Positions 16,893-26,155 of a stretch of 64,000 bases of DNA are shown piece after piece (position 1 is the stretch's first letter; every line of letters begins with the position of its first letter). The notes below the pieces were generated by a model. It was not told where the DNA came from, ran no database searches, and saw only the letters and a list, made by a program, of their open reading frames with translations. Source of the stretch: Immundisolibacterales bacterium (GTDB lineage Bacteria; Pseudomonadota; Gammaproteobacteria; HK1); assembly GCA_026712715.1 (NCBI GenBank), contig JAPOPW010000033.1, forward strand, positions 1-64,000. The letters run 5' to 3'. The position numbers and the translations under genes were made by a program.

Positions 16893-18071
16893 GTGAACGC
16901 CGAGACGACGGCCACCACCCTCCCCTTCCCCCGAATCGAGCTCGAGGGACGGATCGCCGCCGCGCGCGAGGCGCTTACCGGCCAGGGGCTCGACGCCGCG
17001 CTCGTCTTCGCCCAGGAGACGGACTACTGGCTGACCGGCTACGACACGGGCGGATTCGTCTTCTTCCAGTGTCTCGTCGTGACCCTCGAAGGACCCCTTA
17101 CCCTGCTCACCCGGCGCCCCGACCAGGTCCAGGCCCGGGACACCTCCATCATCGACGACGTGCGAATCTGGTGGGATGCGGACGATGCCGACCCGGCCCG
17201 CGAATTGCGGGACATCCTCGCCGAGAAGGGACTTCGCGGCCGGGCCGTCGGGATCGAGCTCGGCACCCACGGGCTGACCGGCCTCAACCACCAGCGGGTG
17301 CGTGACGCCCTGGACGGCTTTTGCACCCTCGTCGACGTGTCCTGGCTCCTGCGCCGGCTCCGGCTCTCCAAGTCGGCGGGGGAGATGGCGTGCGTTCGAA
17401 GGGCGGCCGAGCTTTGCCGCGCCTCGCTCGAGGACGTGATCGCGGCCGCCCGCCCGGGGGTCATGGACACGACCCTGAAGTCCGCCTTTCTGAAGCGGGT
17501 CCTGGAAGGCGGCGCCGACATGCCCCCCAACCCGCCGCTGTTCAACTCCGGCCGGCGGGCCCTCTACGGACGCGGGGTGTCCGGCGGGCGGGTGCTCGAG
17601 GCGCGCGACCAGATCATCGTCGAGTATCCGGTCTCGTTCCGGCGCTACAACGTGAAGACCGAGTGGACAATCGTTCTGGGCGCGCTCGACCCCCGGCAGG
17701 CGCGGATGTACGAGGTGGCGCGACGGGCCCTTGCCGAGATGACCGCCACCGCCCGGCCCGGGCGGCGCCTCGGGGAAATCTTCGAGGCGCACGCCCGCAT
17801 CCTCGACGAAGGCGGCTACGCCCGTCACCGCTACGGCGCCTGCGGATACTCGGTCGGGGTGAGCTTCCCGCCCACCTCCATGGACGTGCCGCCGATGATC
17901 TACCCCGGGGCGGCGCTCGAGTGCGCGCCCGGCATGACCCTCTTCTACCACGTGATGATCACCGACACCGACACCGGACTCGCCATGGGCGTCGGCCATA
18001 CCCTCCTGGTGACCGGGGATGCCCCCGAGATTCTCAATCCGCTGCCCGACGCGCTGACCGTGAAGGCCTGA
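16893..18071 (+). CDS. M24-family hydrolase of the metal-free creatinase/ectoine-hydrolase (DoeA) type
   Basis: A 392-residue 'pita-bread' protein: an N-terminal creatinase domain (about residues 10-150) and a C-terminal M24 domain. The metal-binding Asp pair of true aminopeptidases is missing: the segment reads IIVEYPVSFRRYNVKTEWTI without Asp. The usual HG motif is replaced by GACGYSVGVSFPP. GYSxG followed by a PP-containing loop is typical of ectoine hydrolase DoeA and relatives, which hydrolyse C-N bonds without metal. GTG 16893 fits a gaaggagcag site. A peptide-type ABC transporter follows on the same strand, so it may act on the imported solute. Substrate not fixed; ectoine or other cyclic amidines/guanidino compounds are candidates. 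Confidence 0.78.
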   Translation: MNAETTATTLPFPRIELEGRIAAAREALTGQGLDAALVFAQETDYWLTGYDTGGFVFFQCLVVTLEGPLTLLTRRPDQVQARDTSIIDDVRIWWDADDADPARELRDILAEKGLRGRAVGIELGTHGLTGLNHQRVRDALDGFCTLVDVSWLLRRLRLSKSAGEMACVRRAAELCRASLEDVIAAARPGVMDTTLKSAFLKRVLEGGADMPPNPPLFNSGRRALYGRGVSGGRVLEARDQIIVEYPVSFRRYNVKTEWTIVLGALDPRQARMYEVARRALAEMTATARPGRRLGEIFEAHARILDEGGYARHRYGACGYSVGVSFPPTSMDVPPMIYPGAALECAPGMTLFYHVMITDTDTGLAMGVGHTLLVTGDAPEILNPLPDALTVKA

Positions 18072-18462
18072 GCCGCCGGGCCGCCGGCGGGAACGCCCGA
18101 CCCTGCCCGTCACGAAGGACGTCCGGAACCGGGCGGACCGTCGGCGCGCGAACCGCATCGACCTTCCCCGTCCGCCCGGAACGGCAAGGCGCCGGACCGG
18201 AACGGGCTTCGGCGGAGGAAGCCGCTGCCGCAGCCCGCGTCCCGATTCCGCACGAACCCCTTCCGGCCCGTTCACCCGCGAGTGGACCCCACCCTGCCCC
18301 CCTGGACCCCGCACCGGGAAGGGCACGGCGCGCTTGTTCCGGTTCACGGGGGGCGGATAACATGCCGGCAAGGTGAGTCGACGGCCGGGCAGTTCCGGAC
18401 CGGCCGCCGCACCCGCGCCGCACCCGGTATTCCGCGGCCGCAACTGTGGAGGAGCATCTCGA
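18072..18462 (+). other. Intergenic region upstream of the first peptide-type ABC transporter
   Basis: About 390 bases without a convincing gene. It probably holds the promoter of the downstream transporter operon. TTGTTC at 18334-18339 and GATAAC at 18356-18361, 16 bases apart, are the best sigma-70-like pair I see, and they lie about 100 bases before the start at 18463. No clear operator or hairpin stands out. Confidence 0.35.
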
Positions 18463-20049
18463 ATGTCCAGCAGACGAACGAAAGATCGACTCACGCGCCG
18501 CGACGTGCTCTACGGCGGCACGGCCCTCATCGGCGCCGCCGCGACGTCCCGGCTCTGGCGGCCGGGTCCGGCGTTCGCCGCGGAGCCACGCCCGGGCGGC
18601 ACCGTGCGCATCAGCGTCACCCAGCAGATGACGACCCTCATCCCCTTCAAGCAGGGCAACAACCCCGAGTACATGACCGGCGAGATGATGTACTCGGGCC
18701 TCGTCCGGGTCGGCCCCGACATGGTCCCGCGCCCGGACGTCGCGGAGAGCTGGTCGGCCAACGAGGACGCGAGCGAGTTCGTGTTCAAGCTCCGCAAGGG
18801 GGTCCGGTATCACCACGGGCCGGAGGTCACGGCCGCGGATGCGGTCGCCTCCCTCAAGGCCGTGCTCGATCCCGAGACCGCGTCCCCGGGCCGCAAGAAC
18901 GTCGGCCCCATCAAGGACATCGTCGCCGACGACGACTACACCGTCCGGATCACGCTCGACGGCTCGTTCGCGGACCTTCCGGTGACCATGGGCCATCCGA
19001 GCGCGAAGATCGTCCCGGCCGCGATCCTGGACAAGGGGCTCGACACGCTCGCCCAGGGCGACTACGGGTGCGGCCCGTTCAAGCTGGTGGACTACGCCCC
19101 GGCGCGCACCCTCAAGGTGAGCCGCTATGACGGCTATCACGTGCCGGGGCAGCCGTATCTCGACGGGGTCGAGCAGATCCTGTTCCCGGATCTCGCGGCC
19201 GAGTCGGCGGCGCTCCTCAACCGCGAGACCGACGTCATGCTGGCCGTCAACAACGCCGACTTCGAGCGGCTCTCGAACACCGGCGGGGTGGTCGGCCGGC
19301 GCCAGCGCACGGGCCGCTTCCTCAACCTGGTGCTGCGGATGGACACCAAGCCCTTCGACGACATCCGGGTGCGGCAGGCGATGGCCATGTGCCTCGACCG
19401 CCAGGGGCTGGTGGACCTCGTGCTCGAAGGGTTCGGACGCCCGGCGTACGACAACCCCATCTCGCCCGAGTACCGCTACTACATCGACCACAACCGACCC
19501 TCCTACGACGTGGAGGGTGCGAAGCGGCTCCTCGCCGAGGCCGGCTATCCCAACGGCGTCAAGGTGGAGCTCACGTGCTCTACCCGGCCGCCGCTGCGGG
19601 CTCAGCTCGGGGTGGCGCTCAAGGAGATGGCGCGCGCCGCGGGCTTCGACATCGACGTTAAGACCGTCCCCCACGACTACTACATCGCCAACGTCTGGAA
19701 GAAGGGCGGGTTCTACGTGGGGAGCTGGAACATGCGGCCCATGGAGGACCAGATGTTCACCCTGCTGCTGACCTCGGACGCGCCGTGGGCGGACACCGCG
19801 TGGAACAACGCGACCTTCGACGAGATCGTGTACAAGGCGCGCCGGACCACCGACGACGACGAGCGGCGCGAGCTCTACGCCGAGGCGCAGCGCATGTGCA
19901 TCGACGAGAAGCCGTACATCGTTCCCTTCTACCAGGACGTGCTGACCGCCCATCGCGACTACGTGATGGACTACACCATGCACCCCCTCCAGGTCTCCTA
20001 CTACATGGACCGGACCTGGCTGGCCGAGGGCGCGCCGCAGCGGGGCTAG
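18463..20049 (+). CDS. Periplasmic solute-binding protein of a peptide/nickel-type ABC transporter (family 5)
   Basis: A 528-residue substrate-binding protein. The N-terminus has a twin-arginine signal (LTRRDVLYGG, then a hydrophobic run and the cleavage region PAFAAEP), so export may use Tat rather than Sec. The mature protein shows family-5 landmarks: MYSGLVRVGPDMVPRPDVAE, then FKLRKGVRYHHG, the segment DIRVRQAMAMCLDR and the C-terminal HPLQVSYYMDRTWLAEG. ATG 18463 is preceded by gtggaggagc. It heads a compact operon with two permeases and a fused ATPase. Neighbouring M24, M20 and hydantoinase genes suggest a modified peptide or amide as ligand, but that is inference. Confidence 0.9.
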   Translation: MSSRRTKDRLTRRDVLYGGTALIGAAATSRLWRPGPAFAAEPRPGGTVRISVTQQMTTLIPFKQGNNPEYMTGEMMYSGLVRVGPDMVPRPDVAESWSANEDASEFVFKLRKGVRYHHGPEVTAADAVASLKAVLDPETASPGRKNVGPIKDIVADDDYTVRITLDGSFADLPVTMGHPSAKIVPAAILDKGLDTLAQGDYGCGPFKLVDYAPARTLKVSRYDGYHVPGQPYLDGVEQILFPDLAAESAALLNRETDVMLAVNNADFERLSNTGGVVGRRQRTGRFLNLVLRMDTKPFDDIRVRQAMAMCLDRQGLVDLVLEGFGRPAYDNPISPEYRYYIDHNRPSYDVEGAKRLLAEAGYPNGVKVELTCSTRPPLRAQLGVALKEMARAAGFDIDVKTVPHDYYIANVWKKGGFYVGSWNMRPMEDQMFTLLLTSDAPWADTAWNNATFDEIVYKARRTTDDDERRELYAEAQRMCIDEKPYIVPFYQDVLTAHRDYVMDYTMHPLQVSYYMDRTWLAEGAPQRG

Positions 20050-20084
20050 ATTCACCGTAGCGCGTCGGCCGGCGGGATACGGCG

Positions 20085-21035
20085 GTGCGGCCGGCCTACC
20101 TGCTGAAGCGGGTCGGCTTCATCGCCGTCATCCTGCTGGTCGTATCGTTCATCGTCTTCGCGATAACCCAGATCCTGCCCGGCAACGCCGCCCAGATGAT
20201 TCTGGGCGAGTTCGCCCTTCCCGAGCAGCTCCGGGCGCTCGAGCGGCAGTTCGGGCTCGACGATCCGTGGTTCGTCCAGTACGGGCGCTGGCTCGCAGGC
20301 CTCGTGAGCGGCGACTGGGGCACCTCCATGGTGATGCGCCAGCCCGTGCTGCCGCTCGTGCTCGATGCGCTCGGCCGGTCGCTGGTCCTCGCCGCGATCG
20401 CCCTCGCCGCGGTTACCTGCATCGCCATTCCGATGGGGGTGCTCGCTGCCTCGAGGCGGGGCAAGGCGGCGGACGCGGGGATCAGCATCGTCTCCTACGC
20501 CGGGGTGTCGTTCCCCGAGTTCGTCACCGCGACCCTGCTCCTCGTGTTCCTGACCCGTCCCGAGGTGGGCCTGTTCCCGGCCGGCGGCTACACGCCCCCG
20601 GGCGAGGACTTCCTCAGGTACCTCAGCCACCTCGTGCTGCCGGCGCTTACCCTCATCATCATCCTGATGGCCCACATCTCCCGCCAGACCCGGTCGGAGA
20701 TGGTGGACGCCCTGCAGCACGACTACGTCCGCACCGCGACCCTCAAGGGCCTGCCGCGGCGCACGGTGCTCGTCAAGCACGCGCTCCGCAACGCCATGCT
20801 GCCCACGATTACGGTGATCGCGCTCGACGTCGGGTACCTCATCGGCGGGATCATCGTGGTGGAGGAGGTGTTCGCCTACCCGGGCCTCGGGCGGCTGCTG
20901 GTGTTCGCCATGCAGAACCGGGACCTGCCCCTCATCCAGGCCGGGGTGCTGGTGATGGCGGCCACCTACGCAACCGCGAACCTCGCCGCCGATCTCCTGT
21001 ACGCGGCGCTGGACCGGCGGATCCAGTATGACTGA
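20085..21035 (+). CDS. ABC transporter permease, DppB type
   Basis: A 316-residue inner-membrane permease with about six helices. The first is VGFIAVILLVVSFIVFAIT, followed by the periplasmic QFGLDDPWFVQYGRWL region typical of DppB/OppB. The ATPase-coupling (EAA) loop lies in DYVRTATLKGLPRRTVLVKHALRNA. Translation starts with GTG at 20085. The stop overlaps the next permease start by 8 bases, indicating translational coupling within the operon 18463-24011. Confidence 0.9.
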   Translation: MRPAYLLKRVGFIAVILLVVSFIVFAITQILPGNAAQMILGEFALPEQLRALERQFGLDDPWFVQYGRWLAGLVSGDWGTSMVMRQPVLPLVLDALGRSLVLAAIALAAVTCIAIPMGVLAASRRGKAADAGISIVSYAGVSFPEFVTATLLLVFLTRPEVGLFPAGGYTPPGEDFLRYLSHLVLPALTLIIILMAHISRQTRSEMVDALQHDYVRTATLKGLPRRTVLVKHALRNAMLPTITVIALDVGYLIGGIIVVEEVFAYPGLGRLLVFAMQNRDLPLIQAGVLVMAATYATANLAADLLYAALDRRIQYD

Positions 21036-21873
21036 CCGGTTCCGCGGGAGCTGGCTCGAGCGCCTGCTCACCAATCCCCTGGGGCTCGCCGGCACCGTGA
21101 TCCTCCTCGTCGCCGCGGCGCAGGTGGCGCTGGGGCCCGCGCTCGCCCCCTACGACCCGCTCGAGTTCCATCCCCGGAACCGGCTGGAAGGCCCGAGCCT
21201 CGCGTTCTGGTTCGGCACCGACCAGTTCGGCCGCGACGTCTTCAGCCGGGTGATGGTCGGCGCCCGCTCCACCATCCTCTTCGGCGTCGTCGCGACCGTG
21301 CTCAGCACCGCGGCGGGCTCCCTCGTCGGCATCGTCTCGGGGTACGTCGGCGGCCGGATCGACGACGTGATCATGCGCGCCACCGACTCCTTCATGGCCA
21401 TCCCGAACCTGCTGCTGGCCATGCTGATCATCACCGTGCTGGGTCCGAGCACCACGAACGCGGTTCTTGCGGTCGCGGTCTCGTTCACCCCGTCCATGGC
21501 CCGGATCGCGCGCAGCGTGACCCTGTCCGTGCGCACGCGCGACTTCGTCCACGCGGCGGTGGCGAGGGGCGAGGGAGCCGCCTACATCGTGCTCCGCGAG
21601 ATCCTCCCCAACGTGGTGGCGCCGGTGGTCATCGAATCGTCGATTCGCATCGCCTTCGCGATCATGATCGGCGCGACCCTGAGCTTCCTCGGCCTCGGGG
21701 CCCAGCCGCCCGCCTCCGACTGGGGGCTGATGGTGTCGGAGGCGCGCAGCTTCATGTTCCGCAATCCCTGGCTCGTGGTCTGGCCGAGCCTCGCCATCGG
21801 GAGCGTCGCGATCGGGTTCAACCTGTTCGGGGACGGCTTGCGCGACGCCCTCAATCCCCGGGTGGGGCGATGA
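21028..21873 (+). CDS. ABC transporter permease, DppC type
   Basis: A 281-residue partner permease. The conserved DppC segment FWFGTDQFGRDVFSRVM (about residues 54-70) precedes the membrane core. The coupling loop is DFVHAAVARGEGAAYIV, followed by LREILPNVVAPVVIES. The C-terminal RDALNPRVGR is the usual end of DppC proteins. It overlaps the upstream permease by 8 bases and the ATPase gene by 4 (ATGA). With DppB it forms the heterodimeric channel. Confidence 0.9.
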   Translation: MTDRFRGSWLERLLTNPLGLAGTVILLVAAAQVALGPALAPYDPLEFHPRNRLEGPSLAFWFGTDQFGRDVFSRVMVGARSTILFGVVATVLSTAAGSLVGIVSGYVGGRIDDVIMRATDSFMAIPNLLLAMLIITVLGPSTTNAVLAVAVSFTPSMARIARSVTLSVRTRDFVHAAVARGEGAAYIVLREILPNVVAPVVIESSIRIAFAIMIGATLSFLGLGAQPPASDWGLMVSEARSFMFRNPWLVVWPSLAIGSVAIGFNLFGDGLRDALNPRVGR

Positions 21874-24011
21874 CGCCGGGCGCGGGCGCAAACGCGGGAG
21901 CGGGAGCGGGAGCAGGCGCGCCGGCGGACGGGGGTCTCGCGGTGCGGGGCCTCTCGGTCGGCTACCGCACGCCGCGCGGGCTCGCGCAGGTCCTCCACGG
22001 CGTGGACCTCGACATCCCGCCCGGCACCGCGGTCGGCCTGGTGGGCGAGTCGGGCTCGGGGAAGAGCACCCTTGCGTACTCCATCGTCCGTTATCTCGCC
22101 GACAACGCGCGGGTGCTCGGCGGCACGGTGACCCTGGACGGCGAAGACCTGCTGGCCGCGAGCGGGCCGCGCCTCCAGGCCATCCGGGGCTCGGTCATCG
22201 GAATGGTCTACCAGGACCCGAGCGCCGCCCTGAACCCGACCCTTCGCCTCGGCGAGCAATTGACGGAAGGAATCCGCCGCCACGAGGCGCTGGACCGCCG
22301 CCAGGCCGCGCGCCGCGGCGCGGAGCTCCTGGACCGGGTCCGCCTGCCCGATCCCGAGTCCATCATGCGTCGCTTCCCGCACGAGGGCTCCGGCGGCGAG
22401 AAGCAGCGGGTGCTCATCGCGATGGCCTTCGCGTGCCGGCCGCGGCTCCTCGTCTTCGACGAGCCGACGACCGCCCTCGACGCGACCACGGCGGCCGGGA
22501 TCCTGGACCTCATCCGCGGCCTCCAGGAGGAGACGGGAGCCGCGGTCCTGTACATCACCCACGATCTCGGCAACGTGGCCCGGGTGGCCCGGCGGGTGAA
22601 CGTCATCTACGCAGGACGGGTGGTGGAGGAAGGCCGGGTCGACGACGTGCTCCGGCGGCCGCGCCATCCCTACACGCGCATCCTCATGGCGAGCGTGCCC
22701 AACCCCTATCGGGAGAGCGGGCGGGAGAGTGGGCGGGAGAGCGGGCGCCGGAGACTCACGACCTTCGCGGGGCTCCCACCCAACCTCCTGTCGCCGCCCG
22801 CCGGCTGCATCTTCGTGGACCGCTGCCCGTTCGTGGAGGAGCGCTGCCGGACCGAGCCGGTGCGTCTGCCGGGCGGCACCGGGCATCGCGCGGCGTGCCT
22901 TCGAAGCGGCGAGATCGCCGGCTCGCCGCTCCCCGCTCCGGTCGAAGCGGGGGCCGTGAACGAGCCCGCAGGGGACCAGCCGCTCCTCGAGGCGAACGGG
23001 CTCGAGGTGCGCTACGGCCGGCAGAGCCTCATCGAGCAGGTCCTGCGCGTGCCTCCCGAGCCGGTCCACGCCCTGACGGACGCCGACCTCGTCATCGGGC
23101 GCGGCGAGACCGTGGGCCTGGTCGGCGAGAGCGGGTGCGGCAAGTCGACCCTGGCGCGCGCCCTGGTGGGGCTCGCGAGCTTCCGGGGCACGATCCGCAT
23201 GGGCGGGAGGCAGATCCGCGGCCCCGCGGACATGGCCGACGACTATCGGCGCGCCGTGCAGATCGTGTTTCAGCACCCGGACCTCTCGCTCAACCCGCGG
23301 ATGACGGTGGGCCAGATCGTCGGGCGCCCGCTCAGGCTCTACGGCCGGCTTTCCGGCCGGGAGCGGGAGGAGCGGGTCTCCGCCCTCCTCGAGGAGGTCC
23401 GCCTGCCGGCGAACTACGCGCGCCGCCGGCCCCACGAGCTCTCCGGCGGCGAGAAGCAGAGGGTCGCCATCGCCCGCGCCTTCGCCCCTCGGCCGGAGCT
23501 CGTGATCTGCGACGAGATCACTTCCGGCCTGGACGTGTCCGTGCAGGCTTCCATCCTCAACCTGCTGGCCGACCTGCAGGACGAGCTCGGAACCGCCTAT
23601 CTCTTCATCTCCCACGATCTGAACCTGGTGCAGCACTTCGCGGATCGGATCGTGGTCATGTACCTCGGCCGTGTCGTCGAGCGGCGGACGATGGCCGGCG
23701 GGGCGATCGCGCCCCCCTTCCATCCCTACACCGAGGCGCTGCTGAGCGCGGTGCCGGTCCCGGAGCCCGGCCTCGAGGCGCGACAGATCCGCCTGGAAGG
23801 CCCGCTGCCGAGCCCCAAGCGCCCCCCGGCCGGCTGCTGCTTCTCCACCCGCTGCCCGCGCCGCCTCGGCCCGGTGTGCGACGGCGAGCCTCCACCGCTC
23901 GTCGAGGCGGGAGCCGGACACCGCCTCGCCTGCCACATATCGCCCGCCGACCTCGCGGCGGTCGAGCCCATCTGGCGCCGGATCGAGTCCGAGGGAACCG
24001 AGACGGCGTGA
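21870..24011 (+). CDS. Fused double ATP-binding subunit (DppD-DppF fusion) of the peptide-type ABC transporter
   Basis: A 713-residue protein with two complete nucleotide-binding domains, where most related systems encode DppD and DppF separately. First domain: Walker A GESGSGKST (residues 59-67), signature GSGGEKQRV and Walker B LLVFDEPTTALD. Second domain: Walker A GESGCGKST (419-427), signature LSGGEKQRV and Walker B VICDEITSGLD. Each half ends in the oligopeptide-ATPase C-terminal region with a Cys cluster (GCIFVDRCPF and GCCFSTRCPRR, possible Fe-S or structural sites). The N-terminus is Gly/Ala-rich low complexity. The linker after the first domain contains RESGRESGRESG, encoded by a 12-bp tandem repeat. 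It is the last gene of the operon. Confidence 0.92.
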   Translation: MTPGAGANAGAGAGAGAPADGGLAVRGLSVGYRTPRGLAQVLHGVDLDIPPGTAVGLVGESGSGKSTLAYSIVRYLADNARVLGGTVTLDGEDLLAASGPRLQAIRGSVIGMVYQDPSAALNPTLRLGEQLTEGIRRHEALDRRQAARRGAELLDRVRLPDPESIMRRFPHEGSGGEKQRVLIAMAFACRPRLLVFDEPTTALDATTAAGILDLIRGLQEETGAAVLYITHDLGNVARVARRVNVIYAGRVVEEGRVDDVLRRPRHPYTRILMASVPNPYRESGRESGRESGRRRLTTFAGLPPNLLSPPAGCIFVDRCPFVEERCRTEPVRLPGGTGHRAACLRSGEIAGSPLPAPVEAGAVNEPAGDQPLLEANGLEVRYGRQSLIEQVLRVPPEPVHALTDADLVIGRGETVGLVGESGCGKSTLARALVGLASFRGTIRMGGRQIRGPADMADDYRRAVQIVFQHPDLSLNPRMTVGQIVGRPLRLYGRLSGREREERVSALLEEVRLPANYARRRPHELSGGEKQRVAIARAFAPRPELVICDEITSGLDVSVQASILNLLADLQDELGTAYLFISHDLNLVQHFADRIVVMYLGRVVERRTMAGGAIAPPFHPYTEALLSAVPVPEPGLEARQIRLEGPLPSPKRPPAGCCFSTRCPRRLGPVCDGEPPPLVEAGAGHRLACHISPADLAAVEPIWRRIESEGTETA
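22710..22745 (+). repeat. 12-bp tandem repeat, three copies, inside the fused ATPase gene
   Basis: cgggagagcggg is repeated three times head to tail (one base differs in the middle copy). It encodes a repeated RESG in the linker just before the first oligopeptide-ATPase C-terminal region. Because the unit is a multiple of three, changes in copy number would keep the frame. Confidence 0.85.
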
Positions 24012-24122
24012 TCCCGTTCGGTTCCGATTCGATCGGGCCGGAATCGAAGGTGACTCGCCCGCACGCAGCCGGCCGGCCGCCCGGCCGCGGCTTCCCGACC
24101 CCTCCCCTGTCCGGGCGCGGAT

Positions 24123-25253
24123 TCAGGCGACGAGGAGGCGGCGCGGGTAGTTGGTCAGGCGTTCGTGGCCGTCGGGGGTGACGGCAATGGTCTCCGAGAA
24201 GCCGAAGCCGTCCACCAGCAGGTAGGTGTGGAAGGTCATCCCGGGAACGAAGGTCCAGGTACAACCGGGGGTGGCTTCCAGGGGCTCGCCGCCCGAAGGG
24301 CGAAGGATGAGGCCGACGGAGTAGAAAGTCTTGTTGGTGTAGCGGTCCGTCAAGCCGGTCGCGAGGATCCCGTCCCGGTACACCCGGTCCGGGACGGCGG
24401 CCGCCACGCCGGGACGCACCTCGGCGAGCGCCCGGTCCTGGACGGCAAGCAGGGCCTCGGCCTTGCCCCGCTCCTCAGGGGTCGCCCGCCCCACCTTGAT
24501 GGTGCGCATGAAGCGGGCGTGGTACTGGCGGACACATGGCGTCACTTCGAGCTGCAGGGTGTCGCCTTCCTCGAGCCGACGGTCTCCGTAGCCGCCATGC
24601 AGGTGAAGCGCTCGCTCGCCCGAGGCCAGCACACCAGGACCGGGCTCGTCGCTCCCCGCCCGCACCAGGGCCGCCGATACCGCCGCGGCCACCTCCCGCT
24701 CCAAGACGCCGGGGCGCGCCGCCTCGACCCCGGCCGTCATCCCCGCCTCCGCCGCCTTCCCGGCCCGGCGCTGAAGGGCGAGCTCGCCGGGCGACTTGAC
24801 GAGGCGCTGCCGGGCGACCAGGTCGCCGATGTCCTCGAAGACGGTGTCCGGCAGGGCGCTCCGGAGGGCGACGAAGCGAGACGCGCTCAGGTGCCACGCG
24901 CCCATCTCGATTCCGAGGCGCCCCGCGGGACCGAAGGTCTCGGTGACAGCCCGGGCGGCGGTCGCCACCGGGTCGTCCCCGTCCCGCCAGACGAAGCATC
25001 CGTCGAAGGCGCCCCGCAGACGAACGTAGAACGCGGACTGGTCCCGACACACGACCAGGGGGTCCCGGTCGCGGGGGACGAGGGCGAGCTGGAACGCCCC
25101 GTAGGCGCGCGTGAAATGGCCGGTGAGCCAGGTGACGCTCTCCGCCTGAAAGGCGAGCAGGCCGTCGAGGCCGCGTTCCCGGAGCCGCTCCTGCACCCCG
25201 GTGACCCGGGAGCGATACTCGGAGATCGGAAACCAGAGCTCCTTGTCGGACAT
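24123..25253 (-). CDS. Second M24-family, metal-free creatinase-like hydrolase
   Basis: A 376-residue creatinase-fold protein. The N-terminal domain includes RLRERGLDGLLAFQAESVTW. In the C-terminal M24 domain the first metal-ligand segment reads LQLEVTPCVRQYHARFMRT, with no Asp pair. The usual HG(I/L)G is replaced by KTFYSVGLILRPSGGE, and a late Glu remains in FGFSETIAVTP. It is therefore not a metal-dependent Xaa-Pro peptidase but closer to creatinase/DoeA-type C-N hydrolases. The start is ATG 25253. It lies last in a leftward set with a GATase-like gene and an M20-like gene, 170 bases after the GATase stop. Substrate unknown. Confidence 0.78.
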   Translation of the reverse strand: MSDKELWFPISEYRSRVTGVQERLRERGLDGLLAFQAESVTWLTGHFTRAYGAFQLALVPRDRDPLVVCRDQSAFYVRLRGAFDGCFVWRDGDDPVATAARAVTETFGPAGRLGIEMGAWHLSASRFVALRSALPDTVFEDIGDLVARQRLVKSPGELALQRRAGKAAEAGMTAGVEAARPGVLEREVAAAVSAALVRAGSDEPGPGVLASGERALHLHGGYGDRRLEEGDTLQLEVTPCVRQYHARFMRTIKVGRATPEERGKAEALLAVQDRALAEVRPGVAAAVPDRVYRDGILATGLTDRYTNKTFYSVGLILRPSGGEPLEATPGCTWTFVPGMTFHTYLLVDGFGFSETIAVTPDGHERLTNYPRRLLVA

Positions 25254-25423
25254 CGGTTCAACCACCTCGCATGGGCGATGCCGGTCGATCGAGGACGGCC
25301 CGGGCAAGCGCCCGTGCGAACGGATCGGGACCGCCGCGCGGCGGCTCGCGCCCCCCCGCCCCGAAAGGCCGGCCGGCGGCGGCGCTCGGGTCAGGGCCGG
25401 ACGTGCGCCCGACCCCTCGGCCA

Positions 25424-26155
25424 TCAGCCAATCGGCGTCGCTTCGCCCCGGTGCTCGCGCACGAGCGCGATGAAGTTCTCGAACAGGGTCTCGGCGGCGC
25501 TCACGTCGCCCGCGTCGCCGATGAGGGCATCCACGTCCGCGCCGTCGCGCGCGAGCCGCGGGCGGCGCTCTTCGAGCCATTGGCGCGCCGATTCGGGGTT
25601 CACTTCGGGGTGGCCCTGGATCCCCCACACGGGCCGATCCCGGAAGCGCCATACCTGGTTGGGACAGGCGTCCGAGGAGGCGAGGATGACCATGTCGGGA
25701 TGCTCCGCGCGAACCTCGTCGTTGTGCCAGACGAACATCGGAAAACGGGGCGGCAGATGCCGGGCGATCCGGTCTTCGCAGGCCGCGGCCGTGCTCCGGA
25801 GCCGTGCGTGGCCGACATCGCACGTGGACCGGCGGAACACCTGATCCCGGCCGCAGAGGGCCGAAGCGAGCATCTGGCTGCCGAAGCAGACCCCGAGCAC
25901 CGGCACGCCCCGATCGACGACGTCGGCGACGAGCGCGTGCTCCCGGTGGATGAAGGGAACGTCCTCGTACGCGCCGTGGGGACTCCCGGACAGGAACATC
26001 GCGTCGTAGCCGTGCGGATCCGCGGGAAAATCGTCCTGCCAGGCCCACCGATAGTCCGGGTCGAGCCCCGCCGCCTCGAAGCGGCGGCCGATGTGATCGA
26101 CGGGGTCCCGGTTCGGCCCGTTGAGGAGGAACAGGACGCGCGGCCGCCCGTTCAC
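25424..26155 (-). CDS. Class I glutamine-amidotransferase-like protein (GATase1_1 type)
   Basis: A 243-residue flavodoxin-like hydrolase domain. The oxyanion-type strand is AMFLSGSPHGAYEDVPFI. The nucleophile Cys is in PVLGVCFGSQMLA and the His-Glu pair is in WGIQGHPEV, so the catalytic triad is complete. There is no synthetase domain, so this is a free-standing GMP-synthase-like GATase or a gamma-glutamyl hydrolase. It starts with GTG at 26155, overlapping the M20 stop by 4 bases (GTGA), so the two are translationally coupled. It probably releases an amide or gamma-glutamyl group from a small molecule. Confidence 0.82.
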   Translation of the reverse strand: MNGRPRVLFLLNGPNRDPVDHIGRRFEAAGLDPDYRWAWQDDFPADPHGYDAMFLSGSPHGAYEDVPFIHREHALVADVVDRGVPVLGVCFGSQMLASALCGRDQVFRRSTCDVGHARLRSTAAACEDRIARHLPPRFPMFVWHNDEVRAEHPDMVILASSDACPNQVWRFRDRPVWGIQGHPEVNPESARQWLEERRPRLARDGADVDALIGDAGDVSAAETLFENFIALVREHRGEATPIG

